Shown piece by piece: positions 58,101 through 64,000 of a stretch of DNA of 64,000 nt. How positions within the stretch are numbered: the first letter of the stretch is position 1; each line of letters opens with the position of its first letter. A program made the translations under genes and the position numbers. This DNA comes from Alnus glutinosa (lineage: Eukaryota > Streptophyta > Magnoliopsida > Fagales > Betulaceae): positions 2,870,001 to 2,934,000 of the forward strand of contig NC_084888.1 in the NCBI RefSeq assembly GCF_958979055.1, written 5' to 3'. A model generated the notes under the pieces. The model did no database searches. It saw nothing but the letters and a program-made list of their open reading frames with translations, and was not told the DNA's origin.

Positions 58101-60969
58101 TTGTCACTCACCACAAATCTAGTATGACTAGAAAACTCTCCTTAGCCCCTCTTGATACTTTTCCAAAGCCCCACCCCATATGACCCATGGATCTCATTTG
58201 AACACCACTTGCCCCATACATTGTCATATTTAGAATCCACAATCACCCTCCATAAGGCCCCTCTCCCATGAGCATAGCGGCAAAGTTACTTCCCCAAAAG
58301 AGCTTGGTTGAACACAAGCAAATTTTAAACCCTCAACCCTCCTTCAAAGATCAAAGTATACACCTTAGTCCAGCTAATCAAGTGATATTTGAACGCTTCA
58401 ACTATGCCACCCCACAAAAAATTCTGTTGCAACTTCTCTAAGCGATTGGCAACACCAATTGGCAAGGGCAAAAGAGACATGATGTAAGAAGGCAAATTAG
58501 ATAAAGTGCTTTAAATCAGAGACCTTTGATAAGTACATCCTCTTCCATCCAGCCAAACAGCACTCTATTTTCTCAATAATGTCACAATCTAGGTAACCTC
58601 TTCTAAATCAAATTAGGGAACTGGGCTTCCCAATATGGTGAAATAATGAATCTATCAATTCGAGACTAGGAGGGAGGGTCCCTGCTGCTAGACCACGTAA
58701 AGGAGCCGTCCACTAGAAGAATGTCCATGAGCCCCTACTCAAAAATGAAATCAGAAAACTCCAACATAGCTAGACAATAACAGGCTTCACCCAGTCTCTC
58801 GCTAGGAAAACAAGTGACATTGAAGTCCCCCCGATCCCGATGCATCAAGATAAGTCCTACCAACTAAGCAAACCAATCAATCATCCCATAAAACCTTCTA
58901 TTACCATCGGCATTTGATCCACAAACACCCACAAAAGCCCAAAGAAACTTGATCTTCCACATTTTTGAAAGAAATGGCACCCGAGAGCTCACCCACACAC
59001 TCTTCGATTTTCTCAACTACCCTCCTATCTCACATGAGCAAAATACCACCAGAGGCCCCCCTAGAGTCCAAACAACACAATCTACATGAATGCACCCCCA
59101 TAAGCTAGGCACAATACTATAGAAAATTACTCCCTTTAAGGAAAAAAAGAAAAGGAAAAAAAGGAACATTGAACTAGGTCCTGCTGAACTTAACAACTCT
59201 AAGCTAAAAGCTAAGAGGATTGACAATAATCAAGCTCATGAATAACATCGCAATATCATCCTTTTTCCCATACTCACCATGCAGCTTTATATTTTTATTT
59301 CCTCATAAGTTCTTTCAGATCTAATGAAGTTTAGCACCTTGGTTCCCTCAGCAGTTCTAAATCTACGAAGCCCTCACCATTTTGGGATAAAATTTACTAG
59401 AAACCTTAAACCTCAAAACTTATGGAGCAAGATAAGAACAGAGTTAAAGTCTCTTGGTGCTTCGTATATCTTCTACAACCTTTGGTTAAATACATTAAAC
59501 AGTTCATGTGCAAATGTTTCTCATATACCCCATGCTAATACCAATATTATGTCACGATGCATATCAAAATTTTATAAAATTGAAAAATCCTTGTGCTACA
59601 GCTCAAGGAGAGGAGTCTCTTCAGCCCATTAGTTGTGGTAAAGTCCAACAACAATCACATAATAAAGCAAGCAAAAAAAAAACTGTGGGCCAAAGCTAAA
59701 CGAAAAGGTTAACTTACTTTGGGTGTTGACAAAAGTTCAGCATCATGTTTACTGAGTCTTGGATGCAAGAGTACAAAGTAAATCTTCCAAAAGCAAGCCT
59801 CACTCATATATCCTGGGCAAAGCTCCATCCTCAGAGCAGCTAAGCTTGGCGCAAGACGCTCAATAGCCAGAGCATGTTCTTGTTGTGCATCAGACAATTC
59901 AAAGTCTGGGAAAAAAAACGATCCCAGAATGTGTAAAATTCAGTAAGAACTTATAAACATCTATATGCTATAAATTTCCAAACCACATAATTTACAATTT
60001 TCTCACTTCCATGCTATCAAACTATCTAGCATGTTGATTTGTCGTCATCAAACGCTAAAATTGTCAATTCAATCAATTCCCTTTCAAATTTACTAAAGGA
60101 AATCAAATCTTAGTTCACACCCTGATATCGGAAGCTTTTTAATAGACTTGAAATCAAGTTGGAAAACTGAATAAGCACAACTATTCAGTCATTTGACAAA
60201 CTAATTAGACTCTATAACCTGCCAACCTGAATCAATTATCCACACTAACTACGAAACAAAAATGCACGATGAAACTCAATAATATAATGTCAAATTAATT
60301 GGCTCAAAACATTTCTTAATCGAACTCTCATGAACGCATCGCATATAATCTCACATAAATAAAAATAAATAAACTAAAAAATACGAGAATTATACCATCA
60401 GGATCTTCATCATCAGGGAGAGGGAAATCCAACCAAGTTTCCGGATGCATCGCTATGTTCCTTGCGAAGGCCAGCACCTCCTCGGTCACACCGACGGCAT
60501 CACCGATCTCCTCCTCCGATCCAAGCTGGAGAAAATTCGAAGCGATCTTGGTGATCTCCGATACCGCTTTGTTGCTCGACAGCTTCGAGATCCCAGTCTT
60601 GAATTTCCCGCTGATTTCCGCGAAATCGCTGCGGATTCCGGATATCATGTCCTCTTCGGACGGTTCTCCGTGATCGGGTTGATCGGACGGCTGAGGGGGG
60701 TTCGAGTCGGGGATCTGAGGAGGAGGAGGAGGAGGGGCTAGGAAGGAGGCGACGCCCCAGAGCTGTCGGGTTACAGTTTTGGTGAGCTCCGAGATGTCAT
60801 CTCTGACGCCGCGTGGCGATGGAGTGGACGGTGATGATGGCGAATCTGGCTTCGGTTTCGGTGGTGATTTTGGATCTGCGGCATTGGCGTTGATGTTGGT
60901 ATCTTCGTCGTCGTTGTCATTGTCGTCGAGTTTGAGTGAGTTCGCGATGGACCTCGCTAACCAAGACAT
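55104..60969 (-). CDS. BSD domain-containing protein, 482 aa
   Basis: Minus-strand exons 60969-60396, 59905-59718 and 55790-55104, joined in phases 1 and 0. The N-terminal 190 residues start MSWLARSIANSLK and contain acidic, Lys/Pro/Ser-rich and poly-Pro segments. They then run through an amphipathic region (DFAEISGKFKTGISKLSSN) into AFARNIAMHPETWLDFPL. Residues about 193-250 (FELSDAQQEHALAIERLAPS .. MSEACFWKIYFVLLHPRLSKHDAELL) form the BSD domain with its diagnostic Phe-Trp pair. After an IVEARTMLTQAL helix the remaining 220 residues are acidic and Ser-rich, ending DWLNVDDIDVF. BSD domains occur in TFIIH-p62, synapse-associated and plant proteins; the exact role here is unknown. Intron 2 is 3.9 kb and contains an L1 relic. 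Confidence 0.9.
56774..56794. repeat. C homopolymer, 21 bases
   Basis: An uninterrupted C run preceded by T-rich DNA, in BSD intron 2. Its exact length may be unreliable in an assembly. Similar G runs occur at 8,361-8,377 and 62,059-62,075. Confidence 0.9.
57160..59240 (-). mobile_element. Decayed L1-type LINE in BSD intron 2
   Basis: Read on the minus strand. An endonuclease part (about 59,110-58,630) includes GDFNVTCFPSE-like text, FSDFIFE.GLMDI and GSFTWSS, then SRIDRFIISPYWEAQFP. A late reverse-transcriptase part (58,560-58,140) has LFGWMEE, then LSNLPSYIMSLLPLPIGVAN, then RLEKLQQNFLWGG. The 3' end shows tgtgtacttgggttgtgttc and cctttgcgctttt, the usual plant L1 terminus, near 57,170-57,230. 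Most of the RT core is missing between the two parts, and several stops interrupt both. No long poly-A or target duplication could be fixed, so it is an old, dead copy. Confidence 0.82.
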
Positions 60970-61485
60970 CGCTCTGGATCTCTGGTGCTGTGGAACGCGA
61001 AGACTTCTTTACATGGATCGAGACTTCCAAACGACGCCGTTTTTTGAGTTCATATTTGCACTGCTACCCCGTGCTTTGCTTTCTAGACTTTGTACTTCAA
61101 TTTGACAATTTTTACTATAATAAATTTTTCTTTCAAATTTTTTTTTTTTTAAAGTAAATTTTCTTTCAAATTAAATAGGAAGAATTTTACAGACTGGTAC
61201 GTATTTGAAATTGATGCAGGCAGTTTTATTAATTTTTTGTTAGATTTTTTTTCCTTCATATTTACGCCACCCTGCATTAGAAATGCATCATGATAATAAT
61301 GAATTTTTCTAAAACTTCGTACTATGTTGGTATTTATCCTTTTTACATAGTATTAAGTGTAAGAGAAACGATCCTTACACATATTCGGCACAGCAATGCC
61401 ACAACAGCCTACGTGGAAAGTGATTTTATGCTTTTTTTTCAATTTTTTTTTTCTTTTGCTTGAAATTGATAACCGGTTGGCCCAG

Positions 61486-61527
<42 letters not shown>

Positions 61528-61648
61528 AGTCTCTACCGTACAATTCCACATCCGGTCAATGACGTCGCCGGCTTCTCTCTCGACGGTCGACCTTCTCCGT
61601 CGTCCAGCGTCCGGGAAAGCTGAAAAATCATTTCCCCTCCAACCCAGT

Positions 61649-61722
<74 letters not shown>

Positions 61723-62792
61723 GCATATTTAGTCTCCGGCAGATTTCCTCTTCGGCAAATATTTGCTACCTTACTTTTTTGTTGTTGGCCCAGCAAACAA
61801 GATTAAAAAAAAAAAAAAAAAAATTGCTGGCTTCCACTCTTTGAAAATCAACGGCTGGGCGTCTTCTGCAACGAAGCATCGGCAGCACCAAATATTCGTC
61901 TGTTTTGTTGCAGCTGGGCGTCCTTCCCTTCTGCACTAAATTTTGTCCCTTTTTTTTTCACGCAGAGCATCAGCTCATCTGCTAGGCGTCCTCCTCTGGC
62001 TAAAAAAAACAGGCTCTCTCTCTGTGTGGCCGGATCTGTTGCTACAAAAAAAAAAATTGGGGGGGGGGGGGGGGGAATTTTTGCATTGATGGATTGCTGC
62101 AAAAGCATAAAGCTAAAGAAAAATACACACAATGGAGATTGAAAAATCTTTATGCTTCTGTAGCTAGAGCAGTGGGCTTACTCCTCTCTATCCCAGCGGT
62201 ATATTCCACAAAATTTTCATCTTTCGATTTGGGTCTTCAACAAGTTTGCTGGTAAGCTTCGATTCCTCTTCGATTTGGGTCTTCAACAAGTCATTCCTGC
62301 TATAAATGAGTTGTGTCTGCTTGTTTTTACTTACTATTAGGCAATAAGGATGAATATAAGTATTACTATTGATAGTAGATCATGCACTGCTAAATGCCTT
62401 CTAGACCTAGATCTGTACTGGCCATTCCCAATTCTGCATGGTCTTTATTGATTCTGTTGAAGTTTGCATTCTGTTACTAATATGAATCGATAAGATATCA
62501 ATGTGATTTCGGATATATTTGATAAGATATCTATGTGTCTGCATAAAGAACGAAACCTTATTTAAAATATTTGATTTTTTTTTCTTGAATTTTAATTGGG
62601 CTTCCAAGTTATAAATCCTAGTAAATCTTTAAAACCAATCTCTAAAACTAGTGCTATGACTACCTTTATGTAGTTTAGTTTGTATAATATTGTCAAATTA
62701 CATGCTTTTAAGGTTATTAGCTTACCTTTTATGTAGTTTAGTTTTTTTCATTCAATTAACTTATATTACTTTTTAATATAGCACTTTCCTAA
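60970..62792. other. Divergent intergenic region between the BSD gene and the FAR1-like gene
   Basis: It contains two CT microsatellites (about 61,491-61,525 and 61,651-61,720), A and G homopolymers (61,804-61,822; 62,059-62,075) and a doubled cgatttgggtcttcaacaag (about 62,226 and 62,271). It may contain leader exons of the FAR1-like gene, but none can be proven. Confidence 0.45.
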
Positions 62793-64000
62793 ATGGACTC
62801 TTCAAGTTCGCGATTGGATAATGAGGGTAAATTTGACGATGCTTTAACCCATCAAGATGACCGCCAAAATGGTTAATATTTTCACTTTTGTTTGAGTTAT
62901 AGTTTTGTTTTGACCCACTAAGATGGCTGCCTTTTTTCTTTTTCTTTTTTGTATACTTTTTTGGATAGATATGGGTGAAAAATTTGAAGAGTCGAATGAT
63001 TTAATGGCATTTATTTCAAATGAAGAGTTGAATGATGATGAAGAAAATGTGGTACTACTTGTGGTGTTAAAGGATGATGAGAAAGTTGAGGAACCGAAAG
63101 AATCAATGATATTTAGTTCATTAGAAGAAGTCTGCTCTTATTATAGGAAGTATGCTAAGCAAGCTGGTTTTGGTATAGCACATAGAAGCTCGAGAAAAAA
63201 AAGAAGGGTATAAAAGGTTACGTAATGCTTAGATGTACTCGTGGAGGTACAGAGCGACCTAGAACAAGTAATTGTGCGAAGCCAACTCCAGCAACTAATA
63301 GAACAGGGTGTGGTGCCAGGATTTGTGCGAATTTGTGTGATGATGGAACGTGGTTTTTGAGTAAAGTTGAGCTGACGCATAATCATTCGTTAAGCCCGGG
63401 CAAAGCGATATTTTTTAGAAGCAATAAGAAAATTAATGATGCTGCGAAAAGAAGGCTTGAGCTAAATGATAGAGCAGGAATACGTTTGTGTAAAAATTTC
63501 AATTCATTAGTTGTTGAAAGTGGGGGGTTTGAGAATCTTTCATTTGGAGAGAGAGATTGCCGGAATTATATTAACAAGGCAAGAGAACTCCATCTTGGTA
63601 AAGGAGATGCTCAAGCACTTTGTGATTATTTCAGAATAATGCAAAAGCAGAATAGTGGCTTCTACTATGTGATAGATATGGACGATGATTGTAGGTTACG
63701 AAATGTATTTTGGGCTGATGCACAGAGTAGGGCAGCGTATGATTTATTTGGAGATGTTTTTACGTTTGACACAACGTATTTGACCAATAAATATGACATG
63801 CCATTTGCTCCTTTTATATGAGTGAATCATCATGGTCAATCTATACTTTTAGGGGCAGGACTAATTTCAAGTGAGGATACAGAGACATTTGTGTGGTTAT
63901 TTAAATGTTGGTTGGAGTGCATGAATGGCCAAGCCCTAAAGCAATTATGACAAACTAGGATAAAGCTATGAAAAATGTAATCGCTATTGTTTTCCCTGAA
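62793..64000 (+). pseudogene. FAR1/FHY3-related gene, disrupted, runs off the window
   Basis: A first exon (62,793-62,871, MDSSSSRLDNEG..) joins in phase to 62,969 (DMGEKFEES..). The FAR1 DNA-binding domain follows: SLEEVCSYYRKYAKQAGFGIAHRSSRK, then VMLRCTRGG, GCGARI and LTHNHSLSP, the Cys/His metal-binding (WRKY-GCM1-like) set. Next comes the start of the MULE transposase-like domain with FTFDTTYLTNKYDMPFAPF, carrying the first catalytic-type Asp. The frame shifts within the A-rich tract near 63,195-63,215. A TGA at 63,819 replaces the Gly expected before VNHHGQS. Another shift near 63,935 and a TAG soon after interrupt MNGQA..KAI.T..DKAM. FAR1-family genes are domesticated Mutator transposases acting as transcription factors; this copy looks dead. 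The 3' part lies beyond the window. Confidence 0.82.

Noticed and set aside
61460-61796. Ser-Leu or Arg-Glu repeat frames near 61.5-61.8 kb
   Set aside because: They are translations of CT/GA microsatellites.
63141-63386. Minus-strand frame opposite the FAR1-like gene
   Set aside because: It is a shadow of the plus-strand FAR1 DNA-binding domain, which has clear Cys/His motifs.
1-64000. CRISPR arrays, operons, bacterial-type features
   Set aside because: None seen. Gene structure, splice sites and repeat content are those of a plant nuclear genome.

Overview
The window is nuclear DNA of a flowering plant, most probably a woody eudicot. The evidence is AT-rich intergenic DNA, long introns with GT..AG borders, plant-specific families (ACR ACT-repeat protein, ER-body membrane protein, PP2-A10-like, FAR1-like) and plant-type transposons. 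The species cannot be named from the sequence alone. All exon borders below were placed by hand from splice sites and reading phase, and every joined CDS given as intact closes in frame.

Layout. 0.4-7.9 kb (+): a trypsin-fold protein gene whose 5.8-kb intron holds a 2.4-kb solo LTR with a 5-bp target duplication. 10.4-20.5 kb: a 10,058-bp PIF/Harbinger-type DNA transposon bounded by 389-bp inverted repeats that differ at only three bases. It carries three apparently intact genes: a Myb/SANT-like ORF1 (+), a DDE transposase (+) and an antisense GRF zinc-finger/membrane protein (-). 20.74-20.86 kb (+): a U5 snRNA gene with USE and TATA, about 280 bp from the transposon end. 21.2-35.5 kb (-): two tandem copies of a membrane-protein-of-ER-body (VIT-related) gene, within a segmental duplication of about 6 kb. 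35.5-36.6 kb: an almost wholly palindromic 1.17-kb foldback element. 41.7-43.8 kb (+): a 54-aa membrane-protein gene. 45.5-46.7 kb (-): a PP2-A10-like gene. 48.8-54.2 kb (+): an ACR1-type protein with four ACT domains. 55.1-61.0 kb (-): a BSD-domain gene with a decayed L1 LINE in its large intron. 62.8 kb to the end (+): a decayed FAR1-like gene that runs out of the window.

The host genes are unrelated single-copy or tandem genes, not a pathway. The one co-operating unit is the transposon. Its DDE nuclease and Myb-like partner are the known two-protein Harbinger machinery. The third, antisense GRF gene and the long promoter-sized inverted repeats make it unusual and are the best candidates for something not yet described. 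The rest of the intergenic DNA is made of MITE families, a SINE with an 11-bp target duplication, hairpins and simple repeats.
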